The notes beneath the pieces were generated by a model. It had not been told where the DNA came from and did no database searches. It saw only the letters and a list, made by a program, of their open reading frames with translations. The position numbers and the translations under genes were made by a program. Below, piece after piece: positions 53,426 to 62,264 of a stretch of DNA of 64,000 nt; the first letter of the stretch is position 1, and each line of letters begins with the position of its first letter. This DNA is from Streptacidiphilus albus JL83 (GTDB taxonomy: Bacteria > Actinomycetota > Actinomycetes > Streptomycetales > Streptomycetaceae): positions 1,488,001 through 1,552,000 of the forward strand of contig NZ_JQML01000001.1 in the NCBI RefSeq assembly GCF_000744705.1. The letters run 5' to 3'.

Positions 53426-53608
53426 TCAGCGCCGTCCGCGACGGCGCGGCAGCGAGGCCTCGGTGCCGACGCCGGACAGGTGCAGCGCGAGCAGCGCCAG
53501 TCCGAGCAGCAGCAGACTGATGGGTGAGAAGATCGCGTCGACGCTGATGTCGGCGGCGTTGATCACGAAGGCCGCGGCGAACGCGACGACGGCTGCGAAT
53601 CCCAACAC
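53426..53608 (-). CDS. Small hydrophobic membrane protein, 60 residues
   Basis: GTG start after GAAGAGG. Two hydrophobic stretches (residues about 2-20 and 25-45: LGFAAVVAFAAAFVINAA, FSPISLLLLGLALLALHL) and a basic tail PRRRGRR. Such proteins are common in streptomycetes; function unknown. Confidence 0.6.
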   Translation of the reverse strand: MLGFAAVVAFAAAFVINAADISVDAIFSPISLLLLGLALLALHLSGVGTEASLPRRRGRR

Positions 53609-53815
53609 GGGAACCTCTTCCTCTGGTTCGGACCTACGGGGGCGTTCAGCGCCCGCCGTGCGCCGCAGCGCTCGGGGTGCCGACGAGCGCCTACCCCGTC
53701 CCCCCGGATGCACCACCGGCCGGGCCGGATCCGGGCCCAGGTTCTAGCCTGTTGCTCCTGGTGTGCTGGCCGGTCCCGGTGGGGTCGGTCGTCGGACGAA
53801 GGACGCGAGGGAGCC

Positions 53816-54499
53816 ATGACGGGGGCCACGGGCGCAGCGCCGGGAGAGCCGGGGGGCGACCGCCGCAGGCGGACAGGGCGGCGGTTCCGGGGCCGGTCCG
53901 GTTCGGGGGCGGCGCGGCGGCTGCGCGAACTGACGCCCGGTGAGCGGCGGCGGGCGACGGCCGTCAGCGCCGGGCGCAGCGTCCTCGCCACCGCGACCGT
54001 CGTCGCCCTCTACTACGTGCTGCCGCTGAACGGCGGCCCCGCCGACCTCTGGGCGGTGCTGCGGCTCGTCCTCGGCGCGCTGCTCTTCATCGTGGTGATG
54101 GTCTTCGAGCTGCGCCGCATCCTCCGGGCCGGCCTGCCGCAGCTGCGCGCGGTCGAGGGCCTGGCGCTGGCGCTGCCGCTGTTCGTGACCCTGTTCGCCG
54201 GCGCCTACGTGTCCCTCGCGCACCTGGCCCCCGGCAGTTTCACCCAGCCCCTGAACCGGACGGCCGGCCTGTACTTCGCCGTCGTGACCCTGGGTACCGT
54301 CGGCTACGGCGACATCGCCCCGAAGACCGATGCCGCCCGCATCCTGGTGAGTGTCCAGATCCTGGTGGACCTGGCCTTCCTCGCGCTGCTGCTGCGGCTC
54401 TTCGTCGGCGCCGCCCGCCTGGGCCTGAGCCGCGAGGAGCCCACCGATCCTGGCGGGGCCGCCGATCCCGGGGGGAGCGCCGCACCGCGTCGGCGGTGA
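53816..54499 (+). CDS. Two-pore-loop-type potassium channel protein with TVGYGD filter
   Basis: 227 residues, start ATG after GAGGGAG. About four membrane helices; the pore helix and filter read YFAVVTLGTVGYGDIAP, followed by the inner helix. The first 50 residues are Arg-rich and cytosolic. It is a single-pore KcsA-like module with two additional N-terminal helices. No RCK or cyclic-nucleotide domain is attached, so gating is unknown. Confidence 0.88.
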   Translation: MTGATGAAPGEPGGDRRRRTGRRFRGRSGSGAARRLRELTPGERRRATAVSAGRSVLATATVVALYYVLPLNGGPADLWAVLRLVLGALLFIVVMVFELRRILRAGLPQLRAVEGLALALPLFVTLFAGAYVSLAHLAPGSFTQPLNRTAGLYFAVVTLGTVGYGDIAPKTDAARILVSVQILVDLAFLALLLRLFVGAARLGLSREEPTDPGGAADPGGSAAPRRR

Positions 54500-55165
54500 C
54501 GTTCGGCGTGGGCCGCTGCGGCTGCTTCGATCCTCATCCAGCTCTCCCTCGGTGTGCCTGGATGCGTACCTCCGGCCCCGCTGCGCCAGAGCGTAGCTTC
54601 GCGCCTATTCCCTCGCAATACTTCGATGTATTTGCGCAAAATAGAGCAAGTGCATTGCAAGAAATGTAGATTCGGCGACGGAACGGCCGCCGCACCCCTC
54701 CTCGCCCCCGGCACGGCAACGGCCGCGAGCCGTGGATCGCCGAGGCCGGGCCGGCTCCGCGCGGCCCGCTCGGCCGGATGCGGCACCCCGCCGGAGCCGT
54801 CGATCCGCCCCCGACCAGCGATTCCACGGCCGCCCGGGCCCGCACCCTCCTGCGGACTGACCCCGCCCCCGGAGCCCCGAGCCCTACTTTCGATCTTGCA
54901 GATAAAAGTCGTGATTCCACAAAGATGTGTCGAGATATTGCGTGCAGATGGCCAGCACGTTACGGTCCCCCTTGCATAGGCCCCTTCCCCCACTATCCGC
55001 ACCGGTCAGCCGACCTCCTCGCCGCCCAGCGTGCCCGACCGCGGCGAGGCGTCCCGCTGTGCTCCGACGCAGCACCGGCCCCGGTGTGCCGTCCTGCTCC
55101 CCCACCCCCTTGACCACGGCGCGTCCGGCCACGGATCCGGCGTTCCGTGTCGAAAGGAGCACCAG
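54500..55165. other. 666-bp intergenic region upstream of the secreted glycosidase
   Basis: No convincing gene. It has two AT-rich islands (about 54595-54675 and 54890-54965) in otherwise very GC-rich DNA. The first holds a hairpin and the perfect palindrome TTTGCGCAAA (54631-54640). The second, with TTGCAG at 54896, may contain a promoter for the glycosidase, giving a leader of about 200 bases. Confidence 0.55.
54614..54640. promoter_or_regulatory. Hairpin plus TTTGCGCAAA palindrome
   Basis: CGCAATAC (54614-54621) pairs with GTATTTGCG (54628-54636), one bulged T, around a 6-base loop. The right arm overlaps the perfect 10-bp palindrome TTTGCGCAAA. Candidate operator for the downstream glycosidase gene or a terminator of the channel gene. 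Confidence 0.4.
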
Positions 55166-58100
55166 GTGTACCAGTCCCTCCTAGGCCTGAGACGAGCTCT
55201 CGTCCTGGCCGTCGTCACCGCCCTGGTGGCCGCCTTCGGCGTGCTCACCCTGGCGATCCAACCCGCAGCGGCGGCCACCCCCGCAGACGCTTCCGGCACT
55301 GCCGCCGCCACCGGCGGCAACGGCGCGAACCAGCCGTACGCCGAGGTACTGGCACAGAACTCGGCCACCAACGGGACGGTCATCGGCCCGAGTTACACCC
55401 AGGGCCAACTGGCCGACGAGGCCGTGGGCCGCAAGGCGGTGACCCTCCAGGGCACCGGCAAGTACGTCACCTTCACCACACCGGTGGCGACCGACTCGAT
55501 CGACTTCCGCTACAGCATCCCGGACAGCTCGGACGGGTCGGTCTACACCGCACCGCTGTCGATGTACATCAACGGGGTGGCCCAGCCCGACTTCACCCTG
55601 ACCAACGCCTACAGCTGGTACTACGGCAGCTACCCGTTCGTGAACACGCCCAGCTCCGGCACCCCGATGCACTTCTACGACGAGGTGCACCGGCTCTTCA
55701 ACACCACCTACCCGGCCGGTACGACCTTCACCCTGCAGGTCAACTCCGAGGACACCGCCTCCTCCTACACCATCAACCTGGCCGACTTCGAGAACGTCGC
55801 CGCGCCACTGGCCCAGCCCTCGGGCTCGGTCTCGGTGGTGAGCGAGGGCGCCGACCCGACCGGTGCGGCCGACTCGACCGCCGCCTTCAACGCCGCGATC
55901 GCCGCGGCCGGCGCCGGCGGCACCGTCTGGATCCCCAGCGGCACCTACGACATCCCCGGCCACATCATCGTCAACGACGTGACCGTCGAGGGCGCCGGCA
56001 TGTGGTACTCGACCATCACCGGTGCTGCGCCCGGCTTCTACGGCAACGGGGCGCCGAGCAACTCGCTCCCGGCGAGCACCAACGTCCACCTGGCCAACTT
56101 CGCGATCTCCGGCAACGTCCAGGTGCGTGACGACGCCGACCAGGTCAACGGCATCGGCGGCGCGATGAGCAACTCCACCGTGTCGGACATCTGGATCGAG
56201 CACATGAAGGTCGGGGCCTGGATGGACGGCCCGATGACCAACCTGACCTTCACCGGGATGCGCATCCGGGACACCACCGCGGACGGCATCAACCTGCACG
56301 GCGGCGTCACCGACTCGACCGTCACCGACAGCAGCATCCGCAACACCGGTGACGACGGCATCGCACTGTGGGCCGACTCCAGCCTCGGCGCCGACGCCTA
56401 CGACACCATCTCCGACAACACGGTGATGCAGAACCAGCTCGCCAACGGCATCGCGGTCTACGGCGGCAACAACAACACCGTGACCGGCAACCTGGTCGAG
56501 GACACCGGCATCAACCAGGGCGGCGGCATCACCGCCGCGCAGCGGTTCACCTCCACCCCGCTCGGCCTGACCACGATCTCCAACAACACCATGATCCGCG
56601 ACGGCCAGCTCGACCCGAACTGGCAGTTCGGCGTCGGCGCGCTCTGGTTCGACGGTGAGCAGGGCGCCGTCGCCGGACCGATCAACGTCACCAACGCGCT
56701 GATCGAGCAGAGTCCGTTCGAGGCGGTGCAGTGGGTCGAGGGCACCGTCAACAACGTCAACCTCAACAACGTGACCATCGCCGGCACCGGTACCTTCGCG
56801 ATGCAGGAGCAGGATCCCGGCACGGCGACGTTCACCAATGTCACCGCGACCGGCGTGAACGGACCGACCCCGGGCATCTACAACTGCGAGGGCGGCGGCT
56901 TCACGGTCACCGACGGCGGCGGCAACTCCGGCGTCATCTCCAGCTCGCCGTACTGCGGCCCCTGGCCCACCGCGGTCTACCCGCCGTACCCGGCCTCCGG
57001 GGTCACCACCGCCCCCAGCGCGCTCAACTTCGGCTCGCTGGCCACCGGTTCGACCAGCACCGCGCAGACGGTGACGGTCTCCAACCCGACCGGCTCGGCC
57101 GCGGCCGTCTCGTCCATCGCCGCCACCGGTGACTTCGCGCAGACCAACAACTGCGGCTCTTCCATCGCGGCCGGCGGCTCCTGCACGGTCAGCGTGACCT
57201 TCACGCCGACCGCCTCCGGCAGCCGCACCGGCACCCTGACGGTCAACGCCGGCGGGGTCACCAACACCACCACCCTCTCCGGCACCGGCATCGCGCCGGG
57301 ACCGGTGCTCAACGCCGCCCCGGCGAGCCTGTCCTTCGCCGGGACTGTGGTCGGCAAGTCGGCCACCGCCCAGACGGTGACCGTGACCAACTCGGGCACC
57401 AGCTCGGCCAGCGTCTCCGGCGTCTCGGTCACCGGCGACTTCAGCCAGACAAACAACTGCTCCTCGATCGCGGTCGGCGCGAGCTGCGCCGTGACCGTCA
57501 CCTTCACCCCGACCACCAACGGCACCCGCACCGGCACGCTGACCGTGGCCGGCAACGCCAACAACAGCCCGACCACGGTCGCGCTGACCGGGACCGGCAT
57601 CAACAGCTCCACCAACATCGCGCTCAACCAGCCGGCCTCGGCCAGCTCGGCCAACGGCTCCTACGTCGCCGCCGACCTGACCGACGGCAACACCTCCAGC
57701 TACTGGGAGAGCACCAACGGCGTGTTCCCGCAGTGGGCCCAGGTCGACCTCGGCCAGAACTACAGCATCGGCCAGATCGTCCTCACCCTGCCGCCGTCGA
57801 CGGCCTGGGCCGCCCGCACCGAGACGCTGTCGGTGCTGGGGTCCACGGACGGGACCAACTTCTCCACCATCGTCGGCTCGGCCAACTACACCTTCGACCC
57901 GAACGCCAACAACAACACGGTCACCATCCCCTTCGCCGCCACCACGGCGCGGTACGTGCGGGTGAACATCACCGCCAACACGGGCTGGGCGGCCGGCCAG
58001 CTCTCCGAGTTCGAGGTCTTCCCCAGCGGCAGCGGCGGCAGCTCGTCGTCCACGCTGTCGGTCGCCCCGACCTCGCTGAGCTTCGCCGGTCAGGCGCTGA

Positions 58101-58783
58101 ACACCACCAGCGCCGCCCAGTCGGTCACCGTGACCAACACCGGCACCGCGGCGGCGAGCGTCTCCTCCATCGCCACCAGCGGCGCCTTCGCGCAGACCGA
58201 CACCTGTGGCTCGGCCATCGCGGCCGGCGCCTCCTGCGCGGTCGCGGTCACCTTCACCCCGACCGCGGCCGGTACTGCCACCGGCACCCTCACCATCGCC
58301 GGCAACGCGTCGAACAGCCCGGTCACGGTCGCGCTGACCGGCACCGGGACCGGCACGGCTAGCACCAACCTGGCGGCCGGAGCGGCCACCAGCGCCTCCG
58401 GCTACACCCAGAACTACGTCCCGGCGAACATGACGGACGGCAACCAGAGCACCTACTGGGAGAGCACGGACAACGCCCTGCCGCAGTGGGCGCAGGTCGA
58501 CCTCGGCTCGGCGCACAGCGTCAGCCGGATCGTCCTGGAGCTCCCGGCCGGCACCGCCTGGGCGGCCCGCAACCAGACCCTGTCCGTCCTGGGCAGCACC
58601 GACGGCAGCACCTTCACCACCGTGGTGCCGTCCGCCACCTACACCTTCGACCCCAACGTCAACAACAACACGGTCACCATCACCTTCCCGGCGACCACCC
58701 AGCGCTACCTCCGGCTGAACATCACCGCCAACACCGGCTGGCCGGCCGGCCAGATCTCCGAGTTCCAGGTCTGGAACGTCTGA
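55166..58783 (+). CDS. Secreted multidomain beta-helix glycosidase, GH87 (alpha-1,3-glucanase/mycodextranase)-like
   Basis: 1205 residues; GTG after AAAGGAGC. A signal peptide (basic start, hydrophobic core, cleavage near AAAATPADA, about residue 37). Then a lectin-like domain (50-215), a right-handed parallel beta-helix (220-600) with GADPTGAADSTAAFNAAI and the Asp-rich DTTADGINLHGG and NTGDDGIALW, typical of GH87 and pectate-lyase-like folds. The C-terminal half has three immunoglobulin-like choice-of-anchor D repeats and two discoidin (F5/8C) domains, in the order D-D-F-D-F. It probably degrades an alpha-glucan outside the cell, such as fungal cell wall or dextran-like polymer. Substrate is not proven. 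Confidence 0.82.
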   Translation: MYQSLLGLRRALVLAVVTALVAAFGVLTLAIQPAAAATPADASGTAAATGGNGANQPYAEVLAQNSATNGTVIGPSYTQGQLADEAVGRKAVTLQGTGKYVTFTTPVATDSIDFRYSIPDSSDGSVYTAPLSMYINGVAQPDFTLTNAYSWYYGSYPFVNTPSSGTPMHFYDEVHRLFNTTYPAGTTFTLQVNSEDTASSYTINLADFENVAAPLAQPSGSVSVVSEGADPTGAADSTAAFNAAIAAAGAGGTVWIPSGTYDIPGHIIVNDVTVEGAGMWYSTITGAAPGFYGNGAPSNSLPASTNVHLANFAISGNVQVRDDADQVNGIGGAMSNSTVSDIWIEHMKVGAWMDGPMTNLTFTGMRIRDTTADGINLHGGVTDSTVTDSSIRNTGDDGIALWADSSLGADAYDTISDNTVMQNQLANGIAVYGGNNNTVTGNLVEDTGINQGGGITAAQRFTSTPLGLTTISNNTMIRDGQLDPNWQFGVGALWFDGEQGAVAGPINVTNALIEQSPFEAVQWVEGTVNNVNLNNVTIAGTGTFAMQEQDPGTATFTNVTATGVNGPTPGIYNCEGGGFTVTDGGGNSGVISSSPYCGPWPTAVYPPYPASGVTTAPSALNFGSLATGSTSTAQTVTVSNPTGSAAAVSSIAATGDFAQTNNCGSSIAAGGSCTVSVTFTPTASGSRTGTLTVNAGGVTNTTTLSGTGIAPGPVLNAAPASLSFAGTVVGKSATAQTVTVTNSGTSSASVSGVSVTGDFSQTNNCSSIAVGASCAVTVTFTPTTNGTRTGTLTVAGNANNSPTTVALTGTGINSSTNIALNQPASASSANGSYVAADLTDGNTSSYWESTNGVFPQWAQVDLGQNYSIGQIVLTLPPSTAWAARTETLSVLGSTDGTNFSTIVGSANYTFDPNANNNTVTIPFAATTARYVRVNITANTGWAAGQLSEFEVFPSGSGGSSSSTLSVAPTSLSFAGQALNTTSAAQSVTVTNTGTAAASVSSIATSGAFAQTDTCGSAIAAGASCAVAVTFTPTAAGTATGTLTIAGNASNSPVTVALTGTGTGTASTNLAAGAATSASGYTQNYVPANMTDGNQSTYWESTDNALPQWAQVDLGSAHSVSRIVLELPAGTAWAARNQTLSVLGSTDGSTFTTVVPSATYTFDPNVNNNTVTITFPATTQRYLRLNITANTGWPAGQISEFQVWNV

Positions 58784-58806
58784 CCGGCAACCGGTTCTGA
58801 CGGTTT

Positions 58807-58846
58807 CGGAGGGTCCGCCCCGGAGTACTCCGGGGCGGACCCTCCG
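58807..58846. terminator. 40-bp perfect palindrome after the glycosidase gene
   Basis: Each 20-base half is the exact complement of the other, starting CGGAGGGTCC and ending GGACCCTCCG, 24 bp after the stop. A very strong, tail-less hairpin typical of streptomycete terminators. Confidence 0.8.
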
Positions 58847-58901
58847 CCGTCGCCCACCCCGCTGCACCGGCACTGCCGGCCGGGCGGGATGATGATCCGT
58901 C

Positions 58902-59492
58902 ATGACGCCGATCATCAACTTGGATCTCACCGGCTGCACCGAGCGCGAGCCCGGGGTGTGGACCGACGAGCGCGGGCTCGTGCTGTCGGTCCACTTCTTC
59001 TCGCTCGTGCCCGACCTGCCGGCCCCGCTGGACGAACCGGACCGGCTCCGCCACGCCATGACCCACTCCGTCGCCGCGGCCGGGGCCGGGCTGATCGAGG
59101 CCGAGGTCGGCGCCGTGGACGCGGTGCCCGCCTTCCGGCAGTTGCTCAAGGTGCCGCGCCCGCAGGGGCACGGCCAGATCTTCATCGGCTCCTGGACCAT
59201 CCCGAGGGCCACCTGCAGCACCGTCTTCAAGGTGCAGGCGGCGGAGGGGCAGCCGACCGGGCTCCGCGAGAGCGTGGTCTTCAGCCGCACCGGCCTGGAC
59301 GGCTACTACAAGCCGCACCCGTACGCCACCGACGTCCAGGGCGGAATCCCGTACCACATAGCCGACTTCGAGGAGTGGGACGGCCTGTTCCCGGACCACG
59401 CGCTCAGCCTGGTCCGGTCGGCGCTCCGCCGCATCACCCCGACCCTGCAACTGGACCAGCGCTTCAAGGACCTCCCACCCTTCGCCGGCTGA
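58902..59492 (+). CDS. Conserved hypothetical protein, 196 residues
   Basis: Soluble, no signal peptide. Mixed alpha/beta pattern with GQIFIGSWTIPRATCSTVF and YKPHPYATDVQGGIPY. Looks like a complete single-domain protein with strong coding bias, followed by a strong terminator. I do not recognise the family and propose no function. Confidence 0.7.
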   Translation: MTPIINLDLTGCTEREPGVWTDERGLVLSVHFFSLVPDLPAPLDEPDRLRHAMTHSVAAAGAGLIEAEVGAVDAVPAFRQLLKVPRPQGHGQIFIGSWTIPRATCSTVFKVQAAEGQPTGLRESVVFSRTGLDGYYKPHPYATDVQGGIPYHIADFEEWDGLFPDHALSLVRSALRRITPTLQLDQRFKDLPPFAG

Positions 59493-59586
59493 CAGGGCGC
59501 GGCAGTACGGGTGCGGGTCAAGCCGGTGCGGTAGGCGGCGGGCAGCTCCCCGTAGCCCTGGGCGGCCGGCCCGGCGACCGGCCGCT

Positions 59587-59622
59587 GCCCGGCCCGGCTC
59601 CGTTTGCGGAGCCGGGCCGGGC
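59587..59622 (+). terminator. Terminator after the 58902-59492 gene
   Basis: Perfect 16-bp arms (GCCCGGCCCGGCTCCG and its complement) around a TTTG loop, 95 bp after the stop. Confidence 0.75.
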
Positions 59623-59745
59623 CCGTTCTCAGCGCGGCATCGACACGAACGCCAGCAGGGCCAGGGCCGACCCGGACAACTTCACCCCTCCGTCCCGGAC
59701 CGCCGCCACGGCCTTGTCCATCGGCCACCACTCCAGGGCCATGCC

Positions 59746-60090
59746 CTACGCGGCCTCGCCAGGCGTCAGGCTCGGGGAGCCGACCACCAGATCGACAGCC
59801 TCGAAGAGGTGCAGCAGCTGGGTCGAGCGTGGCATCGGTGCGAAGGTGCCCATGGACCGCCAGGTCCCGGCGGTCAGCCCGGCCTCCTCCTCCAACTCCC
59901 GTCGTGCGGCCTCCAACGGGTCCTCGCCGTCCTCGACCAGGCCGCCCGGCACGGACAGTACCTCGCCGTGGAGCGGCAGCGTGTGCCGCACCAAGGCCAC
60001 GTTCCGCCGGTCGTCCACCGCGACGACCACGACCCCGTCCCGCATGGCGATGTGCTCGAACGGCTCGGTCAGGTAGGTGATCCTCGACAT
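59746..60090 (-). CDS. Short Nudix hydrolase (ADP-ribose pyrophosphatase-like)
   Basis: 114 residues. The Nudix box is complete: GGLVEDGEDPLEAARRELEE with the EEAGL end. The N-terminal strand (RDGVVVVAVDDRRNVALVRH) matches ADP-ribose/NDP-sugar hydrolases, but the protein stops about 60 residues earlier than usual, ending SLTPGEAA. The truncation may be real or reflect a lost 3' end. ATG follows a weak ribosome-binding sequence. Confidence 0.7.
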   Translation of the reverse strand: MSRITYLTEPFEHIAMRDGVVVVAVDDRRNVALVRHTLPLHGEVLSVPGGLVEDGEDPLEAARRELEEEAGLTAGTWRSMGTFAPMPRSTQLLHLFEAVDLVVGSPSLTPGEAA

Positions 60091-60245
60091 CCCGTCAGGT
60101 TGACAGGGCCACCGAGCCCTGCACCAATCAGCAGCTCGGACGACCCCCGGGGGGCGTATCCAGCACCCTGGGCGAGTCCGGCCGCCCAAGGCACGGGGCG
60201 AAGACGGTGTCCGGGATGCGCCACCAGCACTGGAACCGGTCGGGG

Positions 60246-61400
60246 CTACTCGATCTCGATCGGTCCCTCGCGGTGCTCGTCCCGCTCGGGGCGTCGGCCC
60301 TCCGGCTCGGTACGGCCCTGGGCGGGGCCGAGGTTCTGCCGGACCGAGTCCAGGATGGTCAGCCCCTGGCCGACCAGCCCGGCGGCGATCTCCCCCAGTC
60401 CGTCGGCGCCGTTGAGGACGTTGACATTGGCGCCGGCCAGTCCGGCCGCCGCCTCCTTGACGATCTGCGGCAACTGGTCGATCAGCATCCGGTCCAGCGC
60501 CACCCGGTCGTAGGAGGACGCGGCCTCGGCCTGGATCTTCATCCGGTTGGCCTCGGCCGTGGCCAGCACCCGGATCCGCTCGGCCTCCGCCTCGGCCGGC
60601 TTGACCACCTCCGCCACCAGCTGCTGCTGGCGCAGCTCGGCGGCCCGCTGGGCCAGCTCGGTCTGGGCGATCAGCACCTCGTGGGTGGCGTGGGCCTGGG
60701 CCAGCGGACCGGCCTGGGCGGCCTGCGCCTGGGCCCGGTCGACCTCCGCCGAGTACTGCGCCCGGACCACCGCGGTCTGCCGGGCGTACTCGGCCTGGTT
60801 CCGGTCCGCCTCCTGCTGCGCCTGTGCCGAGGCCTGGGTGGCCTGGGCCTGGGCGATGGCCGCCTGCCGCTGGATCGCGGCCTGGTGCGGCGCGGCCATG
60901 GCGGCGATGTAGCCGGTCTGGCCGTCGTCGATGGACTGGATCTGCAGCGAGTCGACCGTCAGCCCGATCGTCCCCATCTCGGCCTTCGAGGTCTCCAGGA
61001 CCTCGGTGGCCAGCTTCTGCCGCTCGGTGACGATCTCCTCGACCGTCATCGAGCCGATGATGGAGCGCAGATGGCCGGCGAAGATCCGGCCGGTCAGCAC
61101 CGACATCTGGTCCTGGTCGGAGAGGAACCGCTGACCGGCGTTGACGATGCTCTCCTTGTCGTTGCCGACCTTGAAGGCGATCACCGCGCGCACCGTCAGC
61201 GCGATGCCCTGGTGGGTGACGCAGGTCTCGTCGACCTCGGCCTCGCACATGGCCAGCGTCAGGAACCGGGTCTTGCGGAAAACCGGCAGCACAAAGGCCC
61301 CGTGCCCGGTGACCACGCGGAACGGTGCGGCTCCCATGCCGCGGGTGCCTCCCGAGATGAGCATTGCCTCATCCGGAGCGGGAACTCGATAGCCGAACAT
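60246..61400 (-). CDS. SPFH/band-7 flotillin-like protein
   Basis: 384 residues. An N-terminal SPFH domain (FRVVTGHGAFVLPV, IIGSMTVEEIVTERQKL) is followed by an Ala/Gln-rich coiled coil (about 165-300) and a C-terminal VNVLNGADGLGEIAAGL segment typical of flotillins. It would form membrane-associated scaffolds; a cleaved signal or classical transmembrane helix is not obvious. It is followed 30 bp after its upstream small membrane gene at 61430 in a two-gene arrangement. Confidence 0.88.
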   Translation of the reverse strand: MFGYRVPAPDEAMLISGGTRGMGAAPFRVVTGHGAFVLPVFRKTRFLTLAMCEAEVDETCVTHQGIALTVRAVIAFKVGNDKESIVNAGQRFLSDQDQMSVLTGRIFAGHLRSIIGSMTVEEIVTERQKLATEVLETSKAEMGTIGLTVDSLQIQSIDDGQTGYIAAMAAPHQAAIQRQAAIAQAQATQASAQAQQEADRNQAEYARQTAVVRAQYSAEVDRAQAQAAQAGPLAQAHATHEVLIAQTELAQRAAELRQQQLVAEVVKPAEAEAERIRVLATAEANRMKIQAEAASSYDRVALDRMLIDQLPQIVKEAAAGLAGANVNVLNGADGLGEIAAGLVGQGLTILDSVRQNLGPAQGRTEPEGRRPERDEHREGPIEIE

Positions 61401-61429
61401 CCTAGAAGACTCCTCGGTCGGCGCCGCGG

Positions 61430-61618
61430 TCAGCCGCGACGGTGGGCGAACCAACCCCTGACCAGCAGCGCGAGTCCCAGCACCACGGCCACCGCGCCGA
61501 TGACGGCGTACTGGACGTGCCCCGACATCGCCGAGCCGTGCACAGCCCCCGCGCCCTGCGCTATCCACACCGCACCAATGGCCACCAGGACGACCCCGAC
61601 CACCCCGCGGATCCACAT
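61430..61618 (-). CDS. Small membrane protein, 62 residues
   Basis: Two hydrophobic helices (VVGVVLVAIGAVWIAQGAG and VIGAVAVVLGLALLVRGW) with a positively charged C-terminus (HRRG). It lies just upstream of the SPFH gene on the same strand, 29 bp apart, and could be an accessory membrane partner such as an NfeD-like or scaffold helper. No family recognised. Confidence 0.65.
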   Translation of the reverse strand: MWIRGVVGVVLVAIGAVWIAQGAGAVHGSAMSGHVQYAVIGAVAVVLGLALLVRGWFAHRRG

Positions 61619-61724
61619 GCCGCACCTCGGTTCCAGCGTCCAGCGGTGGGCGCCGTCCAGCCTGTCCGACGCTCCTACCACCACCGTACGCGCCCGGGGC
61701 CCGGAGGGTTCACCGGTTGCGGTC

Positions 61725-61755
61725 CACCTGCGGTGACCATCCACATGCGGTGACC
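61725..61755. repeat. Two 14-bp direct repeats upstream of the PLDc_N gene
   Basis: CACCTGCGGTGACC (61725-61738) and CACATGCGGTGACC (61742-61755), 17 bp apart, differ at one base. A weaker related copy (GGTTGCGGTCCACC) precedes them. Possible activator sites about 70 bp before the start at 61824. Confidence 0.45.
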
Positions 61756-61823
61756 GGTTACCGGTGATATGTCTGGCATCTGCACCTTTTCTCGCCCAGG
61801 CGAGCCGACCAGTGGGAGCGGGA

Positions 61824-62240
61824 ATGACGAACTACCCCTTGCTCAACCTGTTCTGGACCATGCTGGAGTTCTTCATCTGGATCCTCTGGTTCTTCCTGCT
61901 CTTCAAGATCCTCGCGGACATCTTCCGCAGCCACGACATGAGCGGATGGGCCAAGGCCGGCTGGATCGTCCTGGTGATCATCCTGCCCTTCATCGGGGTA
62001 CTGGCCTATGTGATCATCCGTGGCCGCTCCATGGGCCTGCGCGACCAGGAGCAGGCCCAGAAGGCCGACGCGGCGTTCAAGCAGTACATCCGGGACGCCG
62101 CCGCGCCACCCACCGAAGGCGTCACGGCGAGCACCGGCACCCGCCATGTGGAGGAGCTCTCCAAGCTGGCCGATCTCAAGGCCAACGGGGCGCTGACCGA
62201 GGACGAGTTCCAGAAGGCCAAGGACAAGCTGCTCGGCTGA
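61824..62240 (+). CDS. PLDc_N membrane protein with SHOCT domain
   Basis: 138 residues from ATG 61824 with GGGAGCGGGA upstream. Two membrane helices (LLNLFWTMLEFFIWILWFFL and WIVLVIILPFIGVLAYVI) form the phospholipase D-nuclease N-terminal type domain; the C-terminus is a SHOCT module (LSKLADLKANGALTEDEF). Family function is unclear, possibly membrane stress or oligomerisation. Convergent with the acyl-CoA ligase. Confidence 0.85.
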   Translation: MTNYPLLNLFWTMLEFFIWILWFFLLFKILADIFRSHDMSGWAKAGWIVLVIILPFIGVLAYVIIRGRSMGLRDQEQAQKADAAFKQYIRDAAAPPTEGVTASTGTRHVEELSKLADLKANGALTEDEFQKAKDKLLG

Positions 62241-62264
62241 GAGCGGGAGCGGGAGCGGGACGGC

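Noticed and set aside
54554-54979. 141-codon + strand frame in the region before the glycosidase
   Set aside because: Spans two AT-rich islands and proline/arginine runs; no ribosome-binding site and no family. Treated as noncoding.
55181-59290. Very long open frame opposite to the secreted glycosidase (over 1300 codons)
   Set aside because: A product of high GC content: it is antisense to a gene with clear domains and has Val/Gly/Arg/Asp-repeat composition without recognisable motifs.
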